From Flavobacteriaceae bacterium (lineage in GTDB: Bacteria; Bacteroidota; Bacteroidia; Flavobacteriales; Flavobacteriaceae): a stretch of 64,000 nt of DNA. Both the position numbers and the translations under genes were made by a program. The stretch is from NCBI GenBank assembly GCA_021647885.1, contig JAKITV010000005.1, forward strand, positions 23,069-87,068, written 5' to 3'. The notes below the pieces were generated by a model, which saw only the letters and a program-made list of their open reading frames with translations, was not told the DNA's origin and searched no databases. How positions within the stretch are numbered: position 1 is the stretch's first letter; the number at the start of each line of letters is the position of its first letter. This document shows positions 1 through 8,039 of this stretch, piece by piece.

Positions 1-487
1 CAACGCAATCATACCAAGGCTCAATATCTTTATATCTAACTGGCCAGTCTACAGCAATACCTTCTTTTTTATTGGCGCTAAAATCAATATCGCTCAACCG
101 ATAACTTTGTCTTCCCCAAGTTAAAGAACGACCACCAACATGATATCCTCTAATCCAATCAAAACGACGATCTTCATTATAAGGATGCTTCAAGTCGTCT
201 ACAAAAAAATGCTGGTGTGCTTCAGAAGTGACATAACCAGTACGATGTTGCTTTGGTTTGCGCTCTCTTGTTTCTCGAGAGGCTGTTCCTCCATTAGGTA
301 AATCCCAAGGATCAAGAGTTGCTGTAGGATAATCTTCTCCGTGTTTAATCATTCTTCCTCGTTCAAGAACAAGAGTTTTTAATCCATTTTCGCAAAGTTC
401 TTTAGCTGCCCACCCACCAGAGATTCCTGTGCCCACAACAATAGCATCATATTCTTCATCTATAGCACTTAAATAGTTATTGTTCAT
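1..487 (-). CDS. GMC-family oxidoreductase, N-terminal part (runs off the window)
   Basis: Reading the minus strand from the ATG at 487 gives an uninterrupted frame to the window edge, about 162 codons. Near the N-terminus is an FAD dinucleotide-binding motif (VVGTGISGG) followed by the GMC-type stretch with GGRSLTWG. GMC enzymes oxidise sugars or alcohols with FAD and pass electrons to a quinone or cytochrome partner. The gene diverges from the AraC regulator and the sugar cluster to the right, so a role in oxidising the sugar those genes handle is likely. The C-terminal catalytic His region lies outside the window. The family call is firm; the substrate is unknown. Confidence 0.85.
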   Translation of the reverse strand, partial: MNNNYLSAIDEEYDAIVVGTGISGGWAAKELCENGLKTLVLERGRMIKHGEDYPTATLDPWDLPNGGTASRETRERKPKQHRTGYVTSEAHQHFFVDDLKHPYNEDRRFDWIRGYHVGGRSLTWGRQSYRLSDIDFSANKKEGIAVDWPVRYKDIEPWYDCV

Positions 488-550
488 CAGATATTATTTT
501 TGATAAATTCTTTCATTTCTTGCCAAATTAATTAATTTGCATAATAATAA

Positions 551-571
551 TGTTCAATTTTTTTCAGTGAA
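551..571 (+). promoter_or_regulatory. Copy 1 of a 21-bp direct repeat, candidate operator
   Basis: TGTTCAATTTTTTTCAGTGA plus one more A is repeated exactly at 1626-1646. This copy overlaps the likely GTG start of the AraC gene and lies about 64 bp upstream of the divergent GMC gene. Two exact copies in front of the regulator and of the operon it probably controls suggest a binding site of the AraC protein itself, but this is inference. Confidence 0.5.
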
Positions 572-1586
572 GATAAATATACAAAAAATCACACCCTTTG
601 AAGCTGATGGAATTGTTTATCATGCTGATACTTGTTTACCCCTAGTTGATGCAGTTAATAGAAAAAAATTAAAATTTAAAGCCCTTGCAAGATATACATA
701 TCCTGGAGATCGTTTAACCGAAGACACTATTGGGTTAAATAGCGTAGGATATTGGGATGCTAACGAGCCACAAGACTGGGGTTTAGATTGGCATAGGAAT
801 GAGGGCATCGAAATTCATTTTTTAGAATCAGGATCTATGCCTTATTCGCAAGAAAATGCAGAAATGAAACTATTCCCAAATTGTTTAACAATTACTCGTC
901 CATGGGAAGCTCATAAAGTTGGAAATCCTTTTATTGGTGTGGGAAAATTTTATTGGGTGATTTTAGATTTAAACGTACGAAGACCGCATCAAAATTGGGT
1001 GTGGCCAGATTGGATTATTTTAGCACCAAAAGACCTTGATAGGCTTACCACTATATTAAGGCAAAATGAAAAAGTACTTTGGAAAGCCGATAAGCGCATT
1101 CGTGATTGTTTTCAACGCATTGGAAAGGCTGTGGATTCAGATAATAGTGGAAGTAATTCTTCAAAAATTAGATTATTGATTAATAATCTTTTGATTTTAT
1201 TACTAGATTTATTTAATGAGGAAGAAGTAGAACTTAATGAGCAACTTACAGATAGTTCTCGCAGTGTTAAATTGTTTTTAAAAGAACTGGAAAAAAATAT
1301 TTCTGAAGCATGGACCATAGATAAAATGGCACAATCCGCTGGAGTTGGTTTAACTAGATTTACACATCATTGTAAAAGATTAACGAATCTCACACCTATG
1401 AGATATTTAATGATGAAGAGGTTAGAATTATCAAAAACCATTTTAATAGAGAACGAATGTTTGAGTGTAGCTGAAGTTGCATTTAGTTGTGGGTTTTCTA
1501 CAAGTCAATACTTTTCTACAGTATTTAAAAAACATGAAAAATGCACACCAATAGAATACCGTCAAGAAAACATGATAACTGTATGA
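567..1586 (+). CDS. AraC-family transcriptional regulator
   Basis: The C-terminal ~100 residues form a double helix-turn-helix of the AraC type (WTIDKMAQSAGVGLTRFTHH, then LSVAEVAFSCGFSTSQYFST and a closing F-KKHEKCTPIEYR). The N-terminal ~200 residues resemble a cupin-like sugar-sensing domain. The ORF track starts at a TTG at 537, but that TTG belongs to a near-consensus -7 box (TTAATTTG, 531-538), so I prefer the in-frame GTG at 567; no early ATG exists. It diverges from the GMC gene and precedes the sugar operon in the same direction. It probably activates both in response to a sugar or keto-sugar. Confidence 0.88.
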   Translation: MKINIQKITPFEADGIVYHADTCLPLVDAVNRKKLKFKALARYTYPGDRLTEDTIGLNSVGYWDANEPQDWGLDWHRNEGIEIHFLESGSMPYSQENAEMKLFPNCLTITRPWEAHKVGNPFIGVGKFYWVILDLNVRRPHQNWVWPDWIILAPKDLDRLTTILRQNEKVLWKADKRIRDCFQRIGKAVDSDNSGSNSSKIRLLINNLLILLLDLFNEEEVELNEQLTDSSRSVKLFLKELEKNISEAWTIDKMAQSAGVGLTRFTHHCKRLTNLTPMRYLMMKRLELSKTILIENECLSVAEVAFSCGFSTSQYFSTVFKKHEKCTPIEYRQENMITV

Positions 1587-1625
1587 TTTATTGGGCTGTT
1601 TGATTCGTTCTTAAAGTTGTTTTTT

Positions 1626-1646
1626 TGTTCAATTTTTTTCAGTGAA
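1626..1646 (+). promoter_or_regulatory. Copy 2 of the 21-bp direct repeat, candidate operator
   Basis: Exact second copy of the repeat at 551-571, placed 73 bp before the ATG of the first gene of the sugar operon, a usual distance for an AraC activator site. A short A/T-rich stretch (ATAAA-type) follows both copies. Confidence 0.5.
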
Positions 1647-1718
1647 TAAAAATAAACAAGATTCGTAGTTTAATTTTTTATTTTCACCTTAATATAATTC
1701 AATTTAAAATAGAATTCT

Positions 1719-2711
1719 ATGAGATACAATAAACTTATAAGTAAGGTTGTTAAAACAAGTTTATTAATTTTTTTATTAAGTTTTTTTGCTTGTGGTAACG
1801 GTCTTAAAAAAGAAAAAACGAATGAAAAAGAAACTACGCAATCTGAACCATTTTTTAAAATATCTTTAGCACAATGGTCTTTCAATAAACAAATAAGAAG
1901 TGGGGAAATGAGTCCGTTGGATTTTGCTCAAAAAGCCAGTGAACTAGGGTTTGAAGGTATAGAATATGTTAGTCAGCTTTATACAAACGAATTAAAAAAG
2001 AATGATAATCCAAAAGTAGCTATGCAGATGCTTTTAGAAACATTAAAACAAAAAAGTGAAACCCATGGCGTACTTAATCTATTAATAATGGTTGATGGTG
2101 AAGGTGATTTAGCTTCAATTAAAGAAAATGAACGCGACCAAGCTGTCGAAAATCACAAAAAATGGGTTGATGCCGCTGCATTTTTAGGATGTCATTCTAT
2201 TAGAGTAAATCTTTTTGGAACAAATAATCCTGAAATTTGGAAAAAAACCGCTGTTGATGGTCTTTCAAAACTAGCTGCCTATGCAGTAAATAAAAATATA
2301 AATATAATAGTGGAGAATCATGGTTATTTATCTTCTAATGCAGAATTGCTTGTTGAAGTTGTCAATGAAGTAAATGCTCCTAATTGTGGAGTTCTCCCTG
2401 ATTTTGGAAATTTTTGTTTAAAACGTGAAGATGGAAAACGTTGGCAAGCTAAATGTATTGAAGAATATGATAAATATAAAGGTGTAACAGAGATGATGCC
2501 AGTAGCTAAGGCAGTTAGTGCCAAGTCTTATGACTTTAACCAAAATGGAGAAGAAACAACTATAGATTATGTTAGAATGCTACAAATTGTAAAAGATGCA
2601 GGTTATACAGGTTTTATTGGTGTAGAATATGAAGGAAGTCGATTAAGTGAGGAAGAAGGTGTTGTGGCAACTAAGAAATTATTAATTGCAGCTGCTAAAA
2701 AATTAAACTAA
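1719..2711 (+). CDS. TIM-barrel sugar phosphate isomerase/epimerase-like lipoprotein
   Basis: The N-terminus is a lipoprotein signal with the lipobox cysteine at residue 25 (LSFFAC), so the enzyme should be tethered facing the periplasm. The rest is an AP-endonuclease-2-like TIM barrel: LAQWSFN opens it, and the metal-ligand-type residues appear in NIIVENHG, GVLPDFGNF and FIGVEYEG. In related Bacteroides clusters such proteins are metal-dependent lyases or epimerases acting on 3-keto sugars; that role is inferred here from the neighbouring dehydrogenase and DUF1080 genes. It is first in an operon with the transporter 16 bp downstream. Confidence 0.85.
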   Translation: MRYNKLISKVVKTSLLIFLLSFFACGNGLKKEKTNEKETTQSEPFFKISLAQWSFNKQIRSGEMSPLDFAQKASELGFEGIEYVSQLYTNELKKNDNPKVAMQMLLETLKQKSETHGVLNLLIMVDGEGDLASIKENERDQAVENHKKWVDAAAFLGCHSIRVNLFGTNNPEIWKKTAVDGLSKLAAYAVNKNINIIVENHGYLSSNAELLVEVVNEVNAPNCGVLPDFGNFCLKREDGKRWQAKCIEEYDKYKGVTEMMPVAKAVSAKSYDFNQNGEETTIDYVRMLQIVKDAGYTGFIGVEYEGSRLSEEEGVVATKKLLIAAAKKLN

Positions 2712-2727
2712 CTAACTTTATATACTG

Positions 2728-3957
2728 ATGAAGACTAAAACTCAAATTCAATTGTCATTTATGATGTTTCTCGAATTTTTTATTTGGGGAGGATGGTTCG
2801 TGACTTTGGGGACTTTTTTAGGAACAAATCTAGGTGCTACAGGAGCTGAAACAGGGATGGCGTTTTCAACTCAATCTTGGGGCGCAATTATAGCACCTTT
2901 TATTATTGGATTAATTGCTGACAGGTATTTTAATGCCGAAAAAATTCTGGGAATTTTACATTTAATAGGTGCCGTTTTAATGTATCAAATGTCACAAGTT
3001 TCAGACTTTAATGCGTTTTATCCTTATGTTTTAGGGTATATGATTGCCTATATGCCTACTCTGGCTTTAGTGAATTCAGTATCATTTAATCAAATGAAGG
3101 ATCCAGCAAAAGAATTTTCATATATACGAGTTTGGGGTACTATTGGATGGATTTGTGCAGGATTAGGTATTAGTTATGTATTTCATTGGGACTCTGTACA
3201 AGGAATGAAAGAAGGCTTACTCCAAAACACCTTTTTAATGACCGCAATTGTTTCGGCAATATTAGGATTGTTTAGTTTTACACTTCCAAAAACACCTCCA
3301 AAAGTTAGTAAAGAAGAAAAAGTAAAAATTTCAGATATATTAGGATTAGAGGCGATTAAACTTCTTTATAATAGAAACTTCTTAATCTTCTTTTTATCAT
3401 CTATTTTAATATGTATTCCATTAGCATTTTATTATCAAAATGCGAATCCGTTTTTAACAGAAATAGGTGTTGCTAATCCTACAGGAAAGATGACTATTGG
3501 TCAAATTTCAGAAGTGTTATTCATGCTACTGTTACCAATTTTCTTTAAAAAATTTGGATTCAAAAAAACGCTATTAATTGGCATGTTAGCTTGGGCAGTA
3601 AGATATCTGTTATTTGCTTATGGTAATTCGGGTGAACTTGCATTCATGTTATTGACAGGAATTGCATTACACGGAATTTGTTATGATTTCTTTTTTGTAT
3701 CAGGACAAATTTATACTAATTCTAAAGCAGGAGAAAAGATTAAGAGTGCAGCTCAAGGACTTATTACTTTGGGAACTTATGGTGTAGGTATGTTAGTTGG
3801 TTTTTGGATTGCAGGGCAAATTACAGATAAATATCTTATTAGTGAAGGCATGCATAATTGGAAGGATATATGGGTGTTTCCAGCAGTTTTCGCAATTGTA
3901 GTAATGATATTGTTTGCTATTTTCTTTAAAGATGAAAAAATAGAATATAAAGCTTAA
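2728..3957 (+). CDS. NupG/XapB-type MFS (nucleoside:H+ symporter family) transporter
   Basis: The 409-residue protein has about 12 hydrophobic segments and the family N-terminus (SFMMFLEFFIWGGWFVTLG, then PFIIGLIADRYF). Members import nucleosides, but Bacteroidota paralogs commonly sit in sugar clusters. Its place between a periplasmic TIM-barrel lipoprotein and a cytoplasmic dehydrogenase suggests it carries the (oxidised) sugar across the inner membrane. The substrate cannot be read from the sequence. Confidence 0.85.
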   Translation: MKTKTQIQLSFMMFLEFFIWGGWFVTLGTFLGTNLGATGAETGMAFSTQSWGAIIAPFIIGLIADRYFNAEKILGILHLIGAVLMYQMSQVSDFNAFYPYVLGYMIAYMPTLALVNSVSFNQMKDPAKEFSYIRVWGTIGWICAGLGISYVFHWDSVQGMKEGLLQNTFLMTAIVSAILGLFSFTLPKTPPKVSKEEKVKISDILGLEAIKLLYNRNFLIFFLSSILICIPLAFYYQNANPFLTEIGVANPTGKMTIGQISEVLFMLLLPIFFKKFGFKKTLLIGMLAWAVRYLLFAYGNSGELAFMLLTGIALHGICYDFFFVSGQIYTNSKAGEKIKSAAQGLITLGTYGVGMLVGFWIAGQITDKYLISEGMHNWKDIWVFPAVFAIVVMILFAIFFKDEKIEYKA

Positions 3958-3977
3958 TGAACCCATAAAATAGATTA

Positions 3978-5117
3978 ATGAGCTCAAAAATTAGATTAGG
4001 AATTTTAGGAGGCGGAGGTGATTCTCTTATAGGTGTTTTGCATAGGGTTGCATCGGCAATGTATGACCAATATCAAATTGTTGGCGGCGTATTCAATCCT
4101 ATTTGGAAAGAAAACATTGGCTTTGTTGAAAACATTGGATTGCCAACTAATAGAGTGTATAAAGATTTTGACACCCTTATTGAAGAGGAATTAAAACTTC
4201 CTGAAACAAAAAGGATGCAAGTAGTATCTATACTTACGCCTAATTTCCTGCATTTTCCAATGGCTAAAAAACTATTAGAAAATGGTTTTAATGTGATTTG
4301 TGAAAAACCAATGACCACTTCGTATGAAGAGGCTAAAATATTGGAAAACACACTTCAAAAAGCAGGAACTATATTTGCGGTTACATATACCTATACAGGA
4401 TATCCAATGGTGCGTCAAATGAGGGAAATGATAGCCAATGGAGTTATAGGGAAAGTTCAAAAAATTGATTCGCAATATTATCAAGGATGGATAAATCCAA
4501 TCATTCATGATAAAGAAAAAAGAGCAAATATTTGGCGATTAAATCCTGAAAAAGGAGGTATTAGTTGTTGTATTGGAGACATAGGCACACATGCTTTCGA
4601 TATGATTGAATATATTACTCAACTTAAGGTTAATAGGGTTCTGGCCGATTTAAATTATGTCTATAGTGATAACAAAATGGATGTAGATGGCACTGTTTTA
4701 ATACGGTGTTCAAATAATGCAAAAGGAGTTATTCGTACAAGTCAAATTGCAACTGGTGAAGAAAACAGTTTTACGGTTCAAATTTACGGTGAAAAAGCTG
4801 GTTTAAAATGGGAACAGGAAAACCCTAATTATTTATACTTATTAGAAGATGGCAAACCCTTAAGAGTCTTAAAGCCAGGACATCCTTATAATAGTGAATT
4901 ATCTCTTGATGGTACAAAATTACCACCTGGACATCCTGAAGGTATTTTTGATTCAATGGGCAATATTTATAAAGGAATAGCAAAAGCAATTAAAAAAGAA
5001 CCTTATAATCAAGGAGAATTCCCTACAATAACTGATGGAGTTAGAGGAATGAATTTTATTGAACGGGTTGTAGAATCTCATCAAAACGGAAACGTTTGGA
5101 TTAATTTAGATGAATAA
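3978..5117 (+). CDS. Gfo/Idh/MocA-family NAD(P)-dependent sugar dehydrogenase
   Basis: An N-terminal Rossmann fold begins GILGGGGDSLIG and the family catalytic-lysine motif CEKPMTTS is present near residue 110. The C-terminal half is the usual alpha/beta substrate domain with GDIGTHAFD carrying the conserved His. At 379 residues the length is typical. No signal peptide is seen, so it is cytoplasmic. In Bacteroides clusters of this type the Gfo/Idh enzyme oxidises or reduces the C3 position of glucosides; assigning that here is inference from context. The next gene starts 6 bp downstream. Confidence 0.88.
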   Translation: MSSKIRLGILGGGGDSLIGVLHRVASAMYDQYQIVGGVFNPIWKENIGFVENIGLPTNRVYKDFDTLIEEELKLPETKRMQVVSILTPNFLHFPMAKKLLENGFNVICEKPMTTSYEEAKILENTLQKAGTIFAVTYTYTGYPMVRQMREMIANGVIGKVQKIDSQYYQGWINPIIHDKEKRANIWRLNPEKGGISCCIGDIGTHAFDMIEYITQLKVNRVLADLNYVYSDNKMDVDGTVLIRCSNNAKGVIRTSQIATGEENSFTVQIYGEKAGLKWEQENPNYLYLLEDGKPLRVLKPGHPYNSELSLDGTKLPPGHPEGIFDSMGNIYKGIAKAIKKEPYNQGEFPTITDGVRGMNFIERVVESHQNGNVWINLDE

Positions 5118-5123
5118 AATTAA

Positions 5124-6176
5124 ATGAAAACGATAAAAGGACCAGCAATATTTTTTGCACAATTTATGGATGATAACCCGCCATTCAATTCTTTGGATGG
5201 TTTATGTAAATGGGCAAGTGATTTAGGATATAAGGGAGTACAGATTCCTACAACAGATCCAAGATTGATAGATTTGGAGAAAGCTGCCGAAAGCCAAACT
5301 TATTGTGATGAATTAAAAGGTAAAATTAACAGTTATGGATTAGAGATTACTGAACTTTCTACACATATTCAAGGACAGTTAGTAGCAGTGCATCCTGCAC
5401 ATGATATTATGTTTGATGCTTTTGCACCTAAACATCTTAAAGGAAATTTCAAAGGAAGAACCCAATGGGCAATCCAACAAATGAAAGATGCAGCAGTTGC
5501 AAGTAGAAGGCTGAATTTAAATGCTCATGCAACGTTTTCAGGATCATTACTTTGGCCAGCTATTCACCCTTGGCCTCAACAACCAAAGGGATTGATTGAA
5601 ATGGGATTTAAAGAATTGGCAAATCGGTGGCTACCTATTTTAAATGTATTTGATGAAAGTGGTGTAGATGTGTGTTATGAAGTGCATCCAGTTGAAGATA
5701 TTCATGATGGAGATACTTTCGAACGTTTTTTAGCAGCTACTGGAAACCATAAACGAGTAAATATCTTATACGATCCTTCACATTTTGTATTACAACAATT
5801 AGATTATATTGAGTATATAGATCATTACCATGAATTTATTAAAGCGTTTCATGTAAAAGATTCCGAATTTAATCCAACAGGAAAAAAAGGAACATTTGGA
5901 GGTTATAATGATTGGAGGAATCGTGCAGGACGTTATCGTTCGCCTGGAGATGGACAAGTAGATTTCAAGACTATTTTTTCTAAATTAACCGAATATGGTT
6001 GCGATGTTTGGGCTGTATTAGAATGGGAATGTGTTATAAAAAGTCCCGAACAGGGAGCAAGAGAAGGTGTTCCTTTTATTCAGCGTCATATTATTGAAGC
6101 CACTCAAAAAGCTTTTGATGATTTTTCAGGTGCTGATGTTGATGATGAACAACTAAAAAATATATTAGGAATTTAA
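5124..6176 (+). CDS. Cytoplasmic TIM-barrel sugar phosphate isomerase/epimerase
   Basis: A 350-residue AP-endonuclease-2-like TIM barrel without a signal peptide. Likely metal ligands are visible in order: VCYEVHPVE (Glu), NILYDPSHF (Asp/His), AFHVKD (His) and AVLEWECVI (Glu). It starts 6 bp after the Gfo/Idh gene, a pairing that is common in Bacteroidota sugar clusters. Together with the lipoprotein paralog at 1719 it gives the cluster one such enzyme on each side of the inner membrane. The reaction could be epimerisation, isomerisation or keto-sugar lysis. Confidence 0.86.
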   Translation: MKTIKGPAIFFAQFMDDNPPFNSLDGLCKWASDLGYKGVQIPTTDPRLIDLEKAAESQTYCDELKGKINSYGLEITELSTHIQGQLVAVHPAHDIMFDAFAPKHLKGNFKGRTQWAIQQMKDAAVASRRLNLNAHATFSGSLLWPAIHPWPQQPKGLIEMGFKELANRWLPILNVFDESGVDVCYEVHPVEDIHDGDTFERFLAATGNHKRVNILYDPSHFVLQQLDYIEYIDHYHEFIKAFHVKDSEFNPTGKKGTFGGYNDWRNRAGRYRSPGDGQVDFKTIFSKLTEYGCDVWAVLEWECVIKSPEQGAREGVPFIQRHIIEATQKAFDDFSGADVDDEQLKNILGI

Positions 6177-6190
6177 TTAAAAATTTAAAA

Positions 6191-6922
6191 ATGAAAAAAA
6201 TAATAATATTAATTGCTGTTGTGTTTGCAGCCTGCAAACAAACCCCAAAAGAAAAAAATATCGAAACAGAAGCTGTGGAAGAAATACAAGTAAATATAGA
6301 ATCAGAATGGATAAGCCTTTTTGACGGGACATCACTCAAGAATTGGCGTGGTTATTTAGCCGAAGATATATATCCTGAGTGGACTATTGAAAATGGCGTT
6401 ATGGTTTTTACTCCCAGTAATGAAGGAGGCAAAAATATAATTACAAAAGAAAAGTATACAAATTTTGTATTATCGCTTGAATGGATGGTTCCCGAAGCAG
6501 GGAATAGTGGTATTTTTTGGAGTGTTCATGAAGATGAAAAATACACAGAAGCATATCAAACTGGGCCAGAGATTCAGGTTTTAGATAATGAAAAGCATCC
6601 AGATTCAAAAGTTGCAAATGGAACTCATAAAGCTGGATCCTTATATGATATGATTGGTTATCCCGATAAATTTATTAATCCAGCAGGAGAATGGAATTTA
6701 TGTGTTTTAGAGATTAATCATGAAACAAATCAAGGAAAAGTAATTATGAATGGCAAAGAGGCTATAACTTTTCCAGTTCATGGAACTGAATGGGATAATA
6801 TGGTCGCTAATTCAAAATTTAAAGATTGGGAAGGATTTGGAAAATATCAAACAGGTCATATAGGACTGCAAGATCATGGTGATAAAGTCTGGTATCGTAA
6901 TATTAAAATAAAGGAACTTTAA
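6191..6922 (+). CDS. DUF1080 (3-keto-disaccharide hydrolase-type) lipoprotein
   Basis: Lipoprotein signal with the acceptor cysteine at residue 15 (VVFAAC). The mature part is a single DUF1080 beta-sandwich: WISLFDGTSLKNWRGY at the start, GNSGIFWSVHED, TGPEIQVLDN and the closing GHIGLQDHGDKVWYRNIKI. DUF1080 proteins have been linked to hydrolysis or hydration of 3-keto sugars. As last gene of the cluster, 14 bp after the TIM-barrel gene, it fits a pathway in which glycosides are oxidised at C3 and cleaved. The exact step is inferred. Confidence 0.88.
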   Translation: MKKIIILIAVVFAACKQTPKEKNIETEAVEEIQVNIESEWISLFDGTSLKNWRGYLAEDIYPEWTIENGVMVFTPSNEGGKNIITKEKYTNFVLSLEWMVPEAGNSGIFWSVHEDEKYTEAYQTGPEIQVLDNEKHPDSKVANGTHKAGSLYDMIGYPDKFINPAGEWNLCVLEINHETNQGKVIMNGKEAITFPVHGTEWDNMVANSKFKDWEGFGKYQTGHIGLQDHGDKVWYRNIKIKEL

Positions 6923-7100
6923 TTAGATTATTTACAATCATATTAAAAAAGACTCTCTTTTACATAGTTCCTTTTTTTTATTAATGGCGATAAAATTGTT
7001 TTTAAATGCATTATTTAAAATAAACACCTCAAATTACATCTATATTAATAATTTTCACAAAAAAGCGCTGATTGTGTGCATGTTAAATAAAAATAAATTG

Positions 7101-7108
7101 TAGGTTTG
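7101..7108 (+). promoter_or_regulatory. Promoter -7 box of the arginine operon (TAGGTTTG)
   Basis: TAGGTTTG matches the Bacteroidota TAnnTTTG -7 element exactly. The leader ORF ATG begins only 4 nt later, so transcription should begin at or next to that ATG. A TTG lies at 7072-7074, somewhat far for the usual -33 element. Confidence 0.72.
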
Positions 7109-7112
7109 CCTT

Positions 7113-7181
7113 ATGATTATCACAAAAAATAAAATACGTACTACAGTTCCCAGTTTGCGCTTGCGCAATCGCCGTCGCTAA
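7113..7181 (+). CDS. Putative arginine leader peptide (22 aa), attenuator control of the arg operon
   Basis: ATG to TAA encodes 22 residues with six arginines, five of them in the last seven codons (RLRNRRR then stop; CGC and CGT codons). It lies between a consensus promoter and the arginine biosynthesis genes, the arrangement expected of a leader peptide whose ribosome stalls when charged Arg-tRNA is scarce. The ATG is 4 nt after the -7 box, so translation would be leaderless. About 240 nt of untranslated leader follows before the first structural gene. It is too short for the ORF track. The peptide reading is direct; the attenuation role is inference. Confidence 0.7.
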   Translation: MIITKNKIRTTVPSLRLRNRRR

Positions 7182-7421
7182 TTCTTCTATTTAGCAACAC
7201 TTTTTATTACGTCATTTTTATTTTTTTCACCTTGTACAAAACCATTTTAATATCAGTTTTTCAAAATTTAGTTATTTCTTTAAATAACATCACTTTTACA
7301 CGCCCTTTTTTCCCGCGTCGCCCTTTGGGTGTACTTCTATTTTAAGAGCTTAGGTGAGTCCGGTTCTGTTTTTCAAAACTTAATTTTTACATTTTTTTAA
7401 TTCAAAATAAAAATCAAAACA
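7182..7421 (+). promoter_or_regulatory. Untranslated leader of the arg operon, probable attenuator region
   Basis: 240 nt without an ORF. It holds several T-runs, a G/C-rich patch around CCCGCGTCGCCCTTTGGG (about 7311-7330) that can fold locally, and a possible weak terminator at 7345-7374. Two similar segments (CAGTTTTTCAAAATTTAG and CTGTTTTTCAAAACTTAA) occur about 110 nt apart. I cannot resolve a clear anti-terminator/terminator switch by eye. The rest of the 6923-7112 gap is A/T-rich with no gene. Confidence 0.45.
7345..7374 (+). terminator. Candidate attenuator terminator hairpin
   Basis: AGAGCT pairs with GGTTCT (two G-U pairs) and an inner GG/CC pair closes a TGAGT loop; GTTTTTC follows. 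It is weak but lies just upstream of the first arg structural gene, where an attenuator terminator would be expected. Confidence 0.3.
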
Positions 7422-8039
7422 ATGAAAATTGTTATTGCTGATAAATCACATAGTATTTACGCAGATATTATTTGCGAAACCATATCAAATTCCGCAAATG
7501 TAAGAGGTACTGGCATTGCAAAGCGAACATCAGAGTATATCATTACCAAAATGGAAAATGGTAATGCTGTCATTGCTTTAGATGGCACCTCCTTTGTAGG
7601 TTTCTGTTACATAGAAAAATGGGATCATGGAAAGTTTGTTGCAAATTCTGGGTTGATTGTACATCCAGATTACAGAGGGCAAGGATTAGCAAAAAAAATA
7701 AAACATGTAGTTTTTGAGCATTCTATAACCAAATTCCCAAATGCAAAGGTGTTTAGTATAACTACTGGATTAGCAGTAATGAAAATGAACAGTGATTTAG
7801 GCTATAAACCAGTAACGTTTTCTGAGTTAACCAACGATCAATCATTCTGGAAAGGCTGCCAAACTTGTAAAAATTACGATGTTCTACAACGGACAGAGCA
7901 ACAAATGTGTTTATGTACTGGAATGCTATACGACTCAAATTCAAAAGAAAACAACAATAAAAAACCAATTAAAGCGAAGGTATTTCAAAGACTAAAACGA
8001 ATTAAAGAAACCTTGTATTTAAAAAAGAATAAAAAATGA
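7422..8039 (+). CDS. GNAT-family N-acetyltransferase, first gene of the arg operon
   Basis: 205 residues with a GNAT core: the acetyl-CoA loop region HPDYRGQGLAKKI is clear. The C-terminus carries a cysteine cluster (CQTC, then CLC about 18 residues on), unusual for a plain GNAT. No classical argA or argJ is present in the operon, so this protein may make N-acetyl- (or N-succinyl-) glutamate, the first step. It overlaps argG by 4 bp, implying coupled translation. GNAT genes head arginine operons in other Bacteroidota too, as I recall. The family is sure, the reaction inferred. Confidence 0.82.
   Translation: MKIVIADKSHSIYADIICETISNSANVRGTGIAKRTSEYIITKMENGNAVIALDGTSFVGFCYIEKWDHGKFVANSGLIVHPDYRGQGLAKKIKHVVFEHSITKFPNAKVFSITTGLAVMKMNSDLGYKPVTFSELTNDQSFWKGCQTCKNYDVLQRTEQQMCLCTGMLYDSNSKENNNKKPIKAKVFQRLKRIKETLYLKKNKK

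Noticed and set aside
7311-7330. CCCGCGTCGCCCTTTGGG patch as the attenuator terminator
   Set aside because: It can fold only into a short stem (CCC-TTT-GGG) and no T-run follows; the hairpin at 7345 is a slightly better candidate.
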